Notes: generated by a model from the letters alone, not told the origin. Counted from the stretch's first letter, positions 23,846 to 35,260 are shown. The stretch: DNA of 64,000 nucleotides from Epiperipatus broadwayi (GCA_028023455.1 JAQFVV010012434.1:5238264-5302263); one strand, 5' to 3'. Numbers and translations are program-made.

Positions 23846-24937
23846 TAATTACAATTTATCCAAACTACTTTGAACACTAAAAGCAAAATCCTTTATTGTA
23901 CATATATACATATACTTTATGTTTTGACTCCCTTCAGTGCTATGATATAATGAACAAAATAAAATACATAACTATACAAATAATACCATAAAAATGTAAA
24001 CAAAAAAATAAAAACAGCATAAAATATACAATAATACATAATTAAACAGAAATAAATATAATCAAACCCCAAATAAATAAACCAGTTAATATAAAATAAA
24101 ATATACAATATATATAAAATAGAAAATAAATATAGATTATGCATGTGTATTCCTAACTGTATATATACGTATTCAAGAACGACTATTAATATATATATTA
24201 TTTATTTTTAATAATCTCCTAATTACTTCTATTCCTTATAAACTTAAACTTTATTCTGATTAGCTCCATCTCAGTAATACTTAATAATTTTATATTTATA
24301 TAATTGTCAGTTCAACAGTACTTCATTTATTAATATTCTTTTTAATTTTTAAATTATACAATATCTATTATTAACTTATTCATTCTTCTGTTTAAAATAA
24401 TATTTTATATCTATTATTATTTTTATAATATCTATAACCTATAAATTGTAATCTATAACTTACCCAGTTTACTTTAATCTTTCCAAAATAAAAAACTTTT
24501 TTTTAAAATTATCTTATATCCTAGTTCCCTTTATTATCTATTATTTAAACTAAATATATCTATAACTACTACAACACTATATATATATATACCTTAACTT
24601 TTGTTATAATTATTATATAATTCTCTTATAAATATCATACATCTTTATATGTAAGCATTATCCTAAGTTTTTCCAAATATATATTTATAAATGTACCCAT
24701 GTGTATATTCTTATGTAACCTAACCAATTTTTTTACAACTTATAATTCATTTATAAATAATATTCTCTTTATATATTTATCCCTATATCTACACCAATCT
24801 CATCCTAATCCTGAAATCCCTATTACATTTTGGTTTTATCTTATTAATATTGTTTCTTTTCTTCTTTTTTTTTTTTTAATATTGTCTGCATGTAACCTCA
24901 TTTTTATTGAACTTTGTGTAAATGTGTCCTCTTTCCT

Positions 24938-25228
24938 TCATATGTATATATATTGGTAATTTATTATCTGACATGTTGTTTTAATCTTGTTTTTATAGAA
25001 TTTTTTTCTTTCTCTCACATATTTGTTATCAATCCCATTATCTAAACATTGTTTGCATTTTATCACATATACTTTATTAATTATTTCTCTATTACCTTTA
25101 TTATATCCTATATATTTGTTATCCATTAAATCTAATAGGTTTTCTTTTTTTATATTAACTATTTTTGTAGTAATAATACTTTTGCATTTTTTATTAATCT
25201 CTTTTATAATTTTATTAAACTTATTCAC
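24938..25228 (-). pseudogene. Possible PLE endonuclease fragment
   Basis: A 96-residue lysine/asparagine-rich open piece. N-K-V-Y-V-I-K-C-K-Q-C resembles G-I-V-Y-K-I-I-C-G-V-C of the clear endonuclease at 59.5 kb, but the following Y-Y/I-G-x-T motif is not visible, and the rest (R-E-R-K-K-F-Y-K-N-K) is unspecific. The call leans on the PLE-like architecture around it. Confidence 0.4.
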
Positions 25229-25598
25229 TATAATATTATTATTTGTTTTTATTCCTAATAAAAAATAATAAAAGAATGAAGTTTAAGTTTATAAGAAATA
25301 GAAGTAATTAGGAGATTATTAAAAATGAATAATATATTTAGATTAATAGTTGTTCTTGAATATGTATGTATACAGTTAGGAATAGACATGTATAATTTAT
25401 ATTTATTTTCTATTTGTATTTATATTGTGTATTTTATTTTTATATTAACTGGATTATTTTATTTGAGTTTGATTATATTTATTTCTGTTTAATTATGTAT
25501 TGTTATATATTTTATGTTGTTTTTAATTTTTTATTGATTACATTTTTTATGGTATTATTTATAGTTATGTATTCTATTTTCTTCACTATGTCATAGCT

Positions 25599-25626
25599 CT
25601 GAAGATGACTGGAGAGCAGTTGAAAC
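25599..25626 (+). ncRNA. Hammerhead-ribozyme-like core
   Basis: CTGAAGA (25599-25605, matching CUGANGA) is followed by a small hairpin (GACTG/CAGTT around GAGAG) and then GAAAC (25622-25626), the order of conserved strands in a hammerhead. PLEs are known to carry such motifs in their terminal repeats. A stem III of CATA/TATG is possible, but I could not find a good stem I. The inverted copy near 23925-23950 has lost the core, so this is at best a relic. Confidence 0.4.
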
Positions 25627-25739
25627 ATAAGGTGTATATATATATATGTACAATAATGGATTTTTCTAAAAAAGTGTTCAAAGTAGTTTGGATAAATTGT
25701 ATTTTTAGGTTTAGATGCAATTTTTACAGTATTTACTTT

Positions 25740-26310
25740 TTGTGGGTTAAGATACTTTGCTGTTAATCACATATACTAAAAACATAATTTCCTTTGTGCA
25801 CCAAATACACTTCTTGACATTTATACACATTCAAAATTTCTCTCATCATTCACATACTTTATTTACATGGGCTCCTAATTTACTTTTGTTTCTGTGGTTA
25901 TTAAAATATCAAGATAGGGAATGACCCTCCATCCCCTATAGCAGCCCACCCATCTTAGCTTGAAATACATTTGAGGGCAATGTTTATTCGATATGGTAAT
26001 TTATTATATTTAAACAATCCCACATAAACCCACATGCATATTTAGCATCAAATGTCTGATGTTTTAGTTGTTACTGTGATCTGATGAAAATCAGACTGTA
26101 GATCAATCTTAGAAAAAATTTGCTTGTTGCAGTGATGCTAAAACCTCCCTAATGTTAGATGCAGGCTATACTCTTTTATTAATATATTTATTCAGAGTTA
26201 TATGATAATTGCCACATAAATGAACAGTCCCATCTGGTTTTAATATCATTATAATGGGCATTGCCCATGATGTTACCTCAACAGATGTTATTATATCTTT
26301 CCACTAAATC
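25740..26310 (-). pseudogene. Gypsy reverse transcriptase remnant, second element
   Basis: The minus strand reads S-W-A-M-P-I-I-M-I-L-K-P-D-G-T-V-H-L-C-G-N-Y (about 26210-26275), then L-A-S-L-Q-Q-A-N-F-F and K-I-D-L-Q-S-D-F-H-Q-I (about 26070-26140), then V-I-N-S-K near 25760. These are the gypsy RT palm blocks in order. The catalytic x-D-D box is not clearly visible. Upstream RT sequence continues beyond the fold-back element nested at 26321-27214. Confidence 0.8.
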
Positions 26311-26320
26311 TTTAAGTAAA

Positions 26321-27214
26321 TAGAGAGATTTGAACTTAGTATTTTAGTCTATATTTATTCTCCACTCCATCTCAAACAACTGATACACATGATCACATAC
26401 ATGTGAAAAGATAAATGATTCCCCATATATATATATTTCATGCAGAACAGCATTTATCAGTTGGAACAGATAATAATCTCTCACACATATAATCAAACAA
26501 TGCTTGGCTTATATGAAGATAGCAATTCCTTAAACTTTAATGGACAGGCTTCAATATTCTCACTTTTCCAATAATTCAACCATTTATTTCATTGAAAAAC
26601 CAGTGATGGAATGCTCAAACTTCTTGATGGATTTGATCTTGTAGTTATACTTATGTAGACATTATGTTAGTCTAACCCTTCATATTATTGGACTATTATC
26701 TAACCAATTATATTAATAGGAGAAGAATGGGCTGTACTTATACTATGATGTAGCCCATTACTAAGACAATGTGCAATTAACCTATTCATATTATAAATCC
26801 AACCCATTCCTCACTTATTTATATAAATAGATACATAATGATCTGATAATGAGGGGCTCGGTTGACATAATGTCTACATGGGTATCACTAAAATATCAAA
26901 TCCACCAAGAGCTTTGAAAAACCCATTATTGGTTTTTAAATAAAAATGAATGGTTGAATTGTTGGAAGAGTGAAAAGATTGAAGCCTGTCCATTAAAGCT
27001 TAAGGAGTTGTTATCTTAATATGAACTGAGCACTGATTATATATATATAGCAAGGAGATTATGATCTGGCCCAACTGATGAGTGCTATTTGACATGAAAT
27101 ATATATATATATATTGGGGATCATTTATCTTTTTCTGATGTGTGTGGTCATGTATATCAGTTGTATGAGTGGAGGATGAATATAGACTGAAAAACAAAAC
27201 TTCAAATCCCTCTA
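26321..27214. mobile_element. Fold-back element nested in the gypsy RT
   Basis: Long inverted arms (about 26321-26790 and 26850-27214) begin TAGAGAGATTTGAA and, complemented, TAGAGGGATTTGAA. They include the family's signature blocks: GATACACATGATCACATACA, TTTCATGC, ATCAGTTGG, AATGGACAGGCTTCAA and GATGGAATGCTCAAA. The gypsy reading resumes on both sides. No coding sequence. It belongs to the family also seen at 9.6, 31.0-32.7 and 48.5 kb. Confidence 0.8.
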
Positions 27215-27569
27215 TTTTCTATAGTAAACATTCAATTTACTGAATGAATAGGTTAATTAAATCTTTAAATGTTTCTTCTACCTTGATTGACTTTCAATGC
27301 AAAAAGAACCTTTCTAGGTTTACAGACAATAGATTGAGCGTTTTGTATTAATTTTATATCAATTGATTGTGTATTTATTTTTAGAAGACCTAACTTAAAC
27401 AGCTGTAAAAACTTTTCACAAATTTATGAATCCAACTATACTCATTTAATTACTTGTATTCTAATGCCAATGGTCTAAATCAATTTCCACCTCGAATTGG
27501 ACGTATGTCTCTTATATGCAAAGATAAGTTTTTAACTCTTATTTGCTTTCACTGGTGATATGTTATTCC

Positions 27570-27755
27570 TTATATATTTATAGAATTTTTATTTATATTA
27601 TCATTTTTAACTATTGGTAAGTTCATCTTTTCCTTGTAATATTTAAGTAACCTCTCTGACAAAAGAGACCCATTAGTTCCACTGTCAATCTCTATTCTGA
27701 CTATCTTTTTACAAATACAAACATCATAGTATGATTTAATTATTGCAATTAACAA
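27570..27755 (-). pseudogene. Gypsy aspartic protease remnant, second element
   Basis: The minus-strand open piece contains I-V-R-I-E-I-D-S-G-T-N-G-S-L-L-S-E-R, matching the retropepsin block 'E-I-D-T/S-G-A-x-x-S-L-(I/M)-S'. It has D-S-G-T in place of D-T/S-G-A. Position between the knuckle and the RT fits gypsy pol. Confidence 0.8.
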
Positions 27756-27779
27756 TTGTCATTTTGACATTTATTTATT

Positions 27780-28680
27780 TTTACATCCTCTCCCCAGTTA
27801 TGCTTTTTTTCTTTTAAAGTACACTCATGACAAATCACTCTCGATTCCACAAATATAACAGCAGTCTTTTTTATATTTACGCTTATTTTTTATATTTTTC
27901 AGACTACTGCAACAATAGTATGTCCAAAGTGCTATTAGCACTATCTTGTTTAATTTTCTCTGCTTGCGCTTTATTCACACTTATGATTATTGCTCTTATA
28001 CTGTTCTAAAACTTCATTATATTTTCCATCACTGCTTAATAAGCCATATATTTTTTAATAGCAAATATTTAGGCTAGTTCAGTTTCACTTGGCAACAATT
28101 ATCTGAGCTTGCTATTAATCATCTCTCAGGTTGAGAAGCATATTTTCTAACTCAATATCAAAATTACACTCTTTGGTAAGCATACACAAACCCACACTAT
28201 AATTCTGTATTTTTTCACTTGCTGATATCTGTCCCTAAACTGCAAATAAACTACTTTTCTAAATGTAGTAGCCTTAAAACATCTGCTTAACTTTTCTTTT
28301 AATTCTTTGTATAATATATCTTCTGGAATTTTGGGATTACATAATCAGTTAGCCACTTCCTTTTTTGCTAACCACATCGATATTGCCATCTTAAGTTTAA
28401 TATCGATTATTTTATTGATTATCATATATCTTCCCCATGTGCAATGTGTATTTGTCATCTCACTGCATCATTTACATAGAATTGAATGATAGAGTTATTT
28501 TGCAATGTCTTTATTATTCTGTTCATTGCTACTTTTGAATAACATCTATTTGACTGCTCTTAACTCTTTTTTATTTTTTCTTTCTCACAGGCTCTTTCAC
28601 TGGTGTACTGCACCAATCAGCAATAAATAGAAGACAATTTTTTTATTATTATTACATGGATACTTTCTGAGTATCAGACT
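27780..28680 (-). pseudogene. Gypsy gag remnant with zinc knuckle, second element
   Basis: At about 27780-27870 the minus strand reads C-C-Y-I-C-G-I-E-S-D and, further on, a weaker second knuckle region. The rest up to the 5' LTR is the expected gag space and has no open frame or motif I can name. Small open frames on the + strand here are shadows. Confidence 0.55.
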
Positions 28681-29388
28681 GCACCAATCTGCTATATCTA
28701 AAGATAACCAAATCACAAATTGGATAACTATTAAATGTTTCAAGCAGTAAAACACTTCACCCAGCTGTAAAATTCAACAAATCTGTGTTTATTAATAATA
28801 ATTAGATACAATCCCTTTTGAAAGATAAATAGATACAATCATTCATATTCTTAACTAGCTTTTAGACAATCCTTGGACAATTTCACAAATTTATAACTTA
28901 TTAATAACAGGCATTATTTCTAACTAGATAGAGTACTACAAATTGATCTCAGCATATTTTCCTAATTACATATTTTTGGGTTTTTTTTTTTTATATCCTT
29001 GAGATTATTTTTCTAGAGTGCATAGTAAATGGAAAGATTATTTAATTTTCTGTCTGGCTATTTTGATTTTGGTAATTAATCCCTTATCTTAATCCTGCCT
29101 TATCTTTAATTAAAATATATTCAGCAATATCTTCACCAATCTCTTAATTTGTTTAATTAGAAATATTTCTTCCTAAACATTTAGAAATAGTGTATATACA
29201 CTAATCTCTAATTAGAACTTTTTTATATAAAATTATATTTACAGTTTAAACATCTTACCTACAGTAAATATCTTAAAATATTTGTAATTGCTAGTTTGTA
29301 TTTTTTTATACAAGTGTATTAAATAAACTCAATACATCAGTTTAAAATATAAATACAAGAACATGTGTAATATATTATTAGTCAGACA
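28681..29388 (-). repeat. 5' LTR of second gypsy element
   Basis: Homologous to 21311-21951. The right edge is ATTAGTCAGACA (complement TGTCTGACTAAT) and the left edge is TGCACCAATCTG, which matches the AGCAGAATGATGCA end of the first gypsy LTR when complemented. It has diverged from its partner by many substitutions and small indels. Confidence 0.8.
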
Positions 29389-29424
29389 GAGCACTCCTAG
29401 AATGTTAAAATAATAGGAAATAAA

Positions 29425-29560
29425 GCAATATAATGTTTTAGCACCAAAGAGGCCATAACATTTAAGCACTGAAACTTATAAAACCAACTTGTGATCCATG
29501 GACTTTAGCTCTCAAGTCTACACTCTACTTCTGCGTCAAACTGTGCAGTGCTTAGAATGA
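29425..29560 (-). mobile_element. SINE-like repeat, family 2, copy 2
   Basis: The minus strand carries GACGCAGAAGTAGAGTG, GAGAGCTAAAGTCCATGGAT and TTTCAGTGCTTAAATG in the same order as copy 1 at 7675-7803. It is probably a tRNA-derived SINE head with a short body. It lies just outside the gypsy LTR. Confidence 0.5.
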
Positions 29561-29874
29561 TAATTGAAGATAGAGCCCTATTTATAAAACATTAAATTTG
29601 GAGAAAAAAAACATTGAATATTTCGTTTGGAGTATAATTTATATTTAGTAGAAAAACTTCATTAAAAAAAAAAGATTGGAAAAAAAAAGTCAGAGACTTT
29701 TATGTTATGGTTTAGAAAATAAATAAAAAAATGAATGGAAAAAATAAAATTTATTATTGAGAAAATTCAAAGCATGGAAAAAAATGGATTAAGCATATAC
29801 TTTGGGAATGATGTAAAAGAAGTCATTTATTATGAATATTTATATGTTATAAAAGTGAACAGAAAGCTTTACAT

Positions 29875-30264
29875 CAGGGACATTCAACCTTTTGGCAAAC
29901 ATTACCAAAGATGAAAAGCAAAAAAAAAAAAGACCTGTGATAATTTTTGTGATATCTAACATCATAGATAAGCAAAGAATTTTTGAAATAATAATCCTAA
30001 TTATGCAGTAACCCATTCAGAGAGTTTTTTAAACTCAAACAAATTCAAAGTTTATGATCACTAATATAAAAAATGTGCATATCTAAGTAATAAAACATCA
30101 TTGATGTTTCTTAATATATATATTTTTATATAAAAGTAAAAGAAGTAATTAAAACTACTTGAATATTTGACATTAAATGACAAAAAAATCTTATAATGTT
30201 TTAAATATTTACAATTTAGTTTTGGGCCACATGTGACCTTCAGACCAAAAGTTGGACATCACTG
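29875..30264. mobile_element. Non-autonomous hAT element (390 bp)
   Basis: The ends are CAGGGACATTCAACCTTTT on the left and, complemented, CAGTGATGTCCAACTTTTGG on the right, hAT-type termini (CAG + CAACTTTTGG). The 8-bp flanks CTTTACAT (29867-29874) and CTCTACAT (30265-30272) differ by one base and fit a hAT duplication. Nothing inside codes. Confidence 0.8.
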
Positions 30265-30274
30265 CTCTACATAG

Positions 30275-31010
30275 TTTACAACAATGATGGAAGTAATAGA
30301 TTTAAAACTAAATGGTTCCAGAATTGATTTCCAATTGAAAAAATTATTTTATAAAGTTTCATTTTAATCATTTATATCCACCTGTTACTTTGATTGACAA
30401 ATATCACTTGGCTCCATCAGCAACTTACTATACAGTTATTATTATTATTTCAGAAATAAATTCATTTTTATAGTTCTCCAGTTCTGCCTTCTAATGTAAG
30501 TTTGAGTAATCAACAGATTTTTATTATATCTCTATCCAAATTTATCTTGTTCATATTTCCAGATTACTTGCTGCCTATATTTATAGTCTTTGTAAGTGAG
30601 ATAGGATAACACTAGATAGTTGTTGTTTTTTCTGGAAAGATTTGTAAGTAGAAATTGATATTTGTTTTTCTTTTTTTAATTATTATTACTGACTTTGGAG
30701 AACTGACATGTGTTGTCATATTCATTTCGTCTTTATGATAATATTATTATGTAGGACTTGGGATTTAATTGATGAAGTTTAGAATTTATTTTATTTTATC
30801 TTTTTGTTGTTTTTTTTTTTTTTTTCGTTACTGATTTCTTCATTAATTTATTTTGAATGCAGACATTTTATTAAATTATTTTCTTATCTTCGATGTTTAA
30901 TTATCTTTAGTTTATAAAATCTCTATTGGAACTTTATCAATTAACTTTTTTAGTTTCTCTATAGTTTTTTTTATACTGTATTTTTAAAACTTAACGTGAT
31001 GATGATTATT
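30275..31010. other. AT-rich DNA, nothing recognised
   Basis: T-rich with a homopolymer run near 30812-30825. No gene or repeat assignable. Confidence 0.5.
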
Positions 31011-31495
31011 ATTATTATTAAAAGGAATTTGAACCCAGACATTCAAGCTCCCTACAGTTAACGTCTTTATCCAATATAACCAATACATATAACCACAGAC
31101 ATGTGAAAAAATAAATGATCTCCAATATACATATTTCATGTTGAAGCAGCACTTATTAGTTGGTCTGAATCAACATCTTTCATGCACATATATAATCAGT
31201 GCTCAGTTTATATCAATATAGCAAATCTACCACACTTTAATGGACAAGCTTCAAATCCTCTCCACTCCTCAACTCTTCAGCCATCTATATTACTAAAAAT
31301 CTGATAATGTAATGCTCAAAGTTCTTGATGATGCCCACATTATAATCATACCAATGTTGACTTTAAGTCAATCTGCCCCCTTATGTGTAAGAATCTAATA
31401 TTTCCATTTAAATACACATAAGATGGGATGGGCATAATAAGGTGGAAAGTGTAATATTGAAATACAAGTATAATGTATGTACTTAAACTAGATGT
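31011..31495 (+). mobile_element. Fold-back family unit A
   Basis: Starts AGGAATTTGAACCCAGAC and runs through ATAAATGATCTCCAATATAC, ATGGACAAGCTTCAAATCCT and CACATAAGATGGGATGGGC to ACTTAAACTAGATGTAAT. It is the longest single unit in this orientation and serves as a reference for the family here. Confidence 0.75.
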
Positions 31496-31725
31496 AATTA
31501 AAGGGGATTTTATCGCAGACTATCAAACTTCTTACAGTCATCCACTCTATCCAATATAACTGATACACATGATCACATACATGTAAAAAAGATAAATGAT
31601 CTCCAATATACATATTTCATGCTAAACCAGAATTCATCAGTTTGTCCAGATCATCATCATCTCCCACACATATATAATCAATGTTCAGTTTATAATAAGA
31701 TAGCAAATCTACACACTTTAATGGA
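31496..31725 (+). mobile_element. Fold-back family unit B, partial
   Basis: Begins TTAAAGGGGATTTTATCGCA, matching the start of unit A, and continues to CACACTTTAATGG, where it stops in mid-unit. It joins the inverted unit C near 31726-31740, so units B and C together look like a fold-back with one short arm. Confidence 0.75.
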
Positions 31726-32205
31726 GTCAGAAAATCTGGTTTCAAATCCCATTTAAATTACATCTAGGTTAAGTATATACATTTTAATTAATATACATAT
31801 CCAGCCTCTATTTTGCTCATCCCATCTTTGTATATTTAAATGGACATACTACAATACTACATGTGAGGGGTCAGTCTGACTCAAGATCAACATAGGTATG
31901 ACTATCATATTGGCAACATCAAGACCTTTGAGCATTCCATCATCAGATTTTATAGTATGAATATAGTTGGAGAGTGGAGAGGATTGAATCTTGTCCCTTG
32001 CAATCTTAATATAAACCAAGCACTGATTATATATGTGGATGGTAGATAATGATCCACATCAACTGATGAATACTGATTCAGCATGAAATAACATATAATG
32101 GAGATCATTTATCTTTTTCATACATGTGGTCATGTGTATCAGTTATATTGAATATAATGGGTGACTTCAGGGAGTTTGAAAGTCTGGGCTCAAATTCATT
32201 TTAAT
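31726..32205 (-). mobile_element. Fold-back family unit C, inverted
   Basis: Complement of unit A with CCATCATCAGATTTTATAG, TCAACTGATGAATACTG, CAGCATGAAAT and GAGATCATTTATCTTTTTCA. Ends in TTTGAAAGTCTGGGCTCAAA, the complement of the unit A start. Confidence 0.75.
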
Positions 32206-32720
32206 TGCATTTAGGTTAAGTATATACATTATACTTGTATTTCAATATTACGTAATCTACCAATATTCTGCCCCACCTATCTTATGTGCATTTAAATGAA
32301 CATGTTAGAGTCCTACAAATGAGTGGTCACATTGACTTAAGATCAACATGGATATGACTATGATAAGGGCATCATCAAGGGATTTGAGAATTCCATCAGC
32401 AGATTTTCAGTGACATGGATGACTGAAGAGCCAGAGAATGAAGAGGATTGAAATCTATCCATTAAAGTATGTAGATTTGCTATCTTAATATAAACCAAGA
32501 ACTATATATATATATATGTGTGTGGGAGATAATTCAGACCAACTGATGAGGGCTGATTCAACATGAAATATGAATATTAGAGATCATTTATATTTTTCAT
32601 ATGTATAGGAACATAGGTATCAGTTATATTGCATAAAATGGATTACTATGGGGATGTTGAAAGCCTAGGTTCAAATCCTCTTTACTTACATCTAGATTAA
32701 GTGTATATGTTATATTTGTA
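32206..32720 (-). mobile_element. Fold-back family unit D, inverted
   Basis: A second inverted unit in tandem with C, with the same block order (ATCTTATGTGCATTTAAATG, CCAACTGATGAGGGCTG, GAGATCATTTATATTTTTCA). The A-B-C-D arrangement (two direct, two inverted) spans 1.7 kb. Confidence 0.75.
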
Positions 32721-32989
32721 TTTCAATATATTATTATTATTAGGTTTCAACAACAATTTTATTTTTAAAAATTACATGGATATGATTGCAAGTGTGACAA
32801 TTTTTTTTTTCCCTTGGATTTAAATAGTTCAATATTTAAAGTTAAATCAATTGTAATTTATATTTAAGTATAAAAGTTTCTAAATTATTTATATATCTGC
32901 AACTATTTTCAGTCTGCTAGAGCATAGTTCAATATATAAAACTAACAACACTAATCAGTGTGTAGTTATTTGTATCATTTTGAATTAGA

Positions 32990-33400
32990 GATTTGCTGGT
33001 TGCTTGAGAAGGGATCAACTTGTGGCATATATGTCTGGAGGAGCAATTCTGAAATCCCTATCCTTAAGTTGCTTAAGTTTGTTTATAAATGTTGAGGAAT
33101 GTTGCCTGATATTATTTTCTAGAATAAATTTGCATCGAGTACACCAAAATGCAAATATTATAAATATAGTAGCCCAAGCGGTAAGTGTGGTAGACTTTTG
33201 ATATAAGCTTGTTATTTGCTGAATTGAGAGTGTTGGTTGTCATGAATTTTGTTCAAGGCTTGACATGAATAGAAAATAGGTTACTGTTTCTTCAGCTGTA
33301 TGGTACAGTCCATAGAATGGATCATTGTGTTTGTACAGCCATCGATATCTGATAAAGTATGAGGTAGGTAAGGCATGCAAATTAAGTCATATTAGAAAAC
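32990..33400 (-). pseudogene. LINE C-terminal region remnant
   Basis: The minus strand reads I-R-Y-R-W-L-Y-K-H-N-D-P-F, then Y-H-T-A-E-E-T-V-T-Y-F-L-F (about 33270-33350). This is the usual LINE pattern 'C-x-x-C-x-x-A-E-E-T-x-x-H-F-L-F' with the cysteines and histidine changed to tyrosine. The following sequence is open for several dozen codons with a stop. This region normally binds the element's RNA or target DNA. Confidence 0.65.
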
Positions 33401-33649
33401 CAAATAATTTTGGTTCAAGTGACCATCTTCAGAATTTTTATAATAGTTGTTTATTTAATTAATATGGAGTAATTTAAAGCAGAAAAAATGTTGGGGTATA
33501 GCAAGGGGTGTATTTTCCAGTAGGTTGTTTACCTATAGAATATAGAGGTATTTGAATGTGTACTGATTTAATAAGAGATGGCGGTATCCAGATGTTGGTG
33601 GTTAGGCTTGTCAATAGGTGTTATGGAAATTAGACATTAAAGTTTGCTG

Positions 33650-34745
33650 AAGTAACTAAGAATAAAATCAAGTAGATTAACTGTCCTCTGAATTCTGAAG
33701 GTGTCAAGGTTATGAAATCCCAATCCATTTTAGTAGAGGCTTGACCCAACTATTTACAAGATGTAGAAACTACCTTCCTTTCCCACAGAAGCTTATTGCA
33801 AAAAGAGGGAATGATAGATGTAAATACTTTTGTAAATTTAATTATGGGTGTGTAATAATTTATCTTTGTTAGAACAAGTATATTCAATAATTGGATTTTT
33901 AAATAGATGGAAAAGTACACTTTGAATAAGGAAGTAGTAATTTTTAAGTGTGTGATCCTTAAGTTTGTTTTTTGTATTTTGCTTCATTTCATGTTTTCTC
34001 AAACAAAATGGTAAGACAAGAAATGTAATGGGTTTTTTCTTTAAAAGATTTTATATGTGGTTTATAATATATAGTGACCATTCAACAGTTTTGTTAAGAT
34101 TCCACTTTAGTTCGTGAATAAATGTGTAGTTTTGAAGTATTTTCTGAAGCAATTGTTTGTATGAAGGGAGGAAGACAAATATGTCATCCATGTATGCAAT
34201 ACAAAATATTAATTATTCTGTGTGGGAAATATGGATATCAGGTATTTTCTGCTGAATTTGTAGTAGAAAAGGATTGGGATAATAAGTGAATAGAAGTGAG
34301 TTTAGCAGTGATTTTTGGGAAATGGATGTAGTAGAAATGAAATTTCTTCCATTAAGAGTAATGTATATTGAATGGCTTAGTATTAAATTGGGATTACATA
34401 TAGTAATGTAGTTGGTATTGTAATTTTAGTAAACATATCTATTAATGTTTTAATGTGAACTAAACCAAAGGCTGCTTCAATGTTAATCTGTATAACTATG
34501 GGTGCATATTGTTTCCTTTTTTGCACAGCATTTTTAATTGATTTAAACATAAGTGCAGCTTTTGTAGTTGATGAACCCTTTTTAGCAAACTGCATTGTTG
34601 AAATCAGGGGAAGCAAGTGCACCTCTAATTGGTCTTTTATGATTTTTTTCAAGATTTTTATGGTTAATGGACCCATGGAGATAGACTGAAGGTTAGAAAG
34701 TATAGATACTGATGTTGGATTTTTGATGAATGGAACTAAAGCCAT
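33650..34745 (-). pseudogene. LINE reverse transcriptase remnant
   Basis: The open piece 34383-34745 reads I-K-N-P-T-S-V-S, P-L-T-I-K-I-L-K-K-I-I, S-T-M-Q-F-A-K-K-G-S-S-T-T-K-A-A and I-V-I-Q-I-N-I-E-A-A-F. These are the LINE RT fingers and palm blocks, with the catalytic 'D-I-x-A-A-F-D' aspartates changed. Further down, in another frame, C-I-A-Y-M-D-D-I-F-V-F (about 34170-34205) preserves the Y-M-D-D catalytic box. Thumb-like sequence follows to about 33650. Loss of the first aspartates and frameshifts imply inactivity. Confidence 0.8.
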
Positions 34746-35260
34746 AGGGTACAGGCCTTTAATTGGATATATTTTCTGTGTGAGATAGTTAACAAGGTTA
34801 CAGAGATATATGTTAGTGAATTGACTAAAATGAGAAAATGTAAAATTGAATACTCCATGAAATTTCTGGATGACATGCCTTGTGAATGGTTGCAGAATGT
34901 GTTTGTAGCTGTTTCTGGAAGTGTTGAAAAATAGAATGGATCATGTTGTGACCAGCATACATGCTCTCTTTGATTTACAATGCCATTGGGACTTGAAGGG
35001 GTAGTCTAGTGCCCATCAAATATATCCCCAAGCCCAAGTGTGTTGTTGACTGAGGAAGACTTTTGCTTGATTGCAAGATACTGTTTAAATTGTTGACATG
35101 TTTATTGTATGTTGTTATTGTTGTTGTTATTATTATAATAATATTATTATTTAATAAATACATCTTACTAATTGGCCCTTTTGTCTGATGGTAATTTTAT
35201 GAATTGTTTTGATTGAAATGATAATTTCCATTTTAAATATAGTACTATAAATGAAAATAC

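Larger units (their letters stand above)
23846..25705. mobile_element. PLE-like element with long inverted termini, nested in the gypsy element
   Basis: 23846-24260 and 25268-25705 are inverted copies of each other over roughly 400 bp, sharing ACAATTTATCCAAACTACTT, AATCTCCTAATTACTTCTAT and many others. The gypsy RT reads up to one side and its connection domain resumes on the other, so this is an insertion. Inverted terminal segments and a hammerhead-like core (25599-25626) are known traits of Penelope-like elements. A minus-strand open piece (24938-25228) contains V-Y-V-I-K-C-K-Q-C, like the start of a PLE GIY-YIG domain. There is no RT, so the copy is partial. A fold-back DNA element remains possible. 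Confidence 0.6.
21311..29388 (-). mobile_element. Second Ty3/gypsy retrotransposon (minus strand) with two nested insertions
   Basis: Direct LTRs at about 21311-21951 and 28681-29388 enclose minus-strand gag knuckle, protease, RT, RNase H and integrase remnants. The coding order is interrupted by a PLE-like element (about 23846-25705) and a fold-back element (about 26321-27214). Without those, the element is about 5.3 kb, close to the 5.0 kb of the first gypsy copy. LTR edges resemble those of the first element (TGTCTGACTAA at the 5' edge, TGCA at the 3' edge), so the two are related. A purine-rich tract lies next to 21951. I could not see a matching target duplication; the left outer edge is approximate. 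Confidence 0.85.
32740..34960 (-). mobile_element. LINE-type (non-LTR) retrotransposon, decayed, minus strand
   Basis: Minus-strand fragments give a LINE RT and a C-terminal region (see sub-entries). No endonuclease piece was recognised upstream, so the 5' part is missing or unrecognisable. The 3' edge is placed loosely between the fold-back unit D and the first coding match near 32990. I did not settle the clade. Confidence 0.7.

Noticed and set aside
31011-32720. CRISPR-like array of repeats
   Set aside because: The units are about 500 bp, occur in both orientations, and have no regular short spacers.
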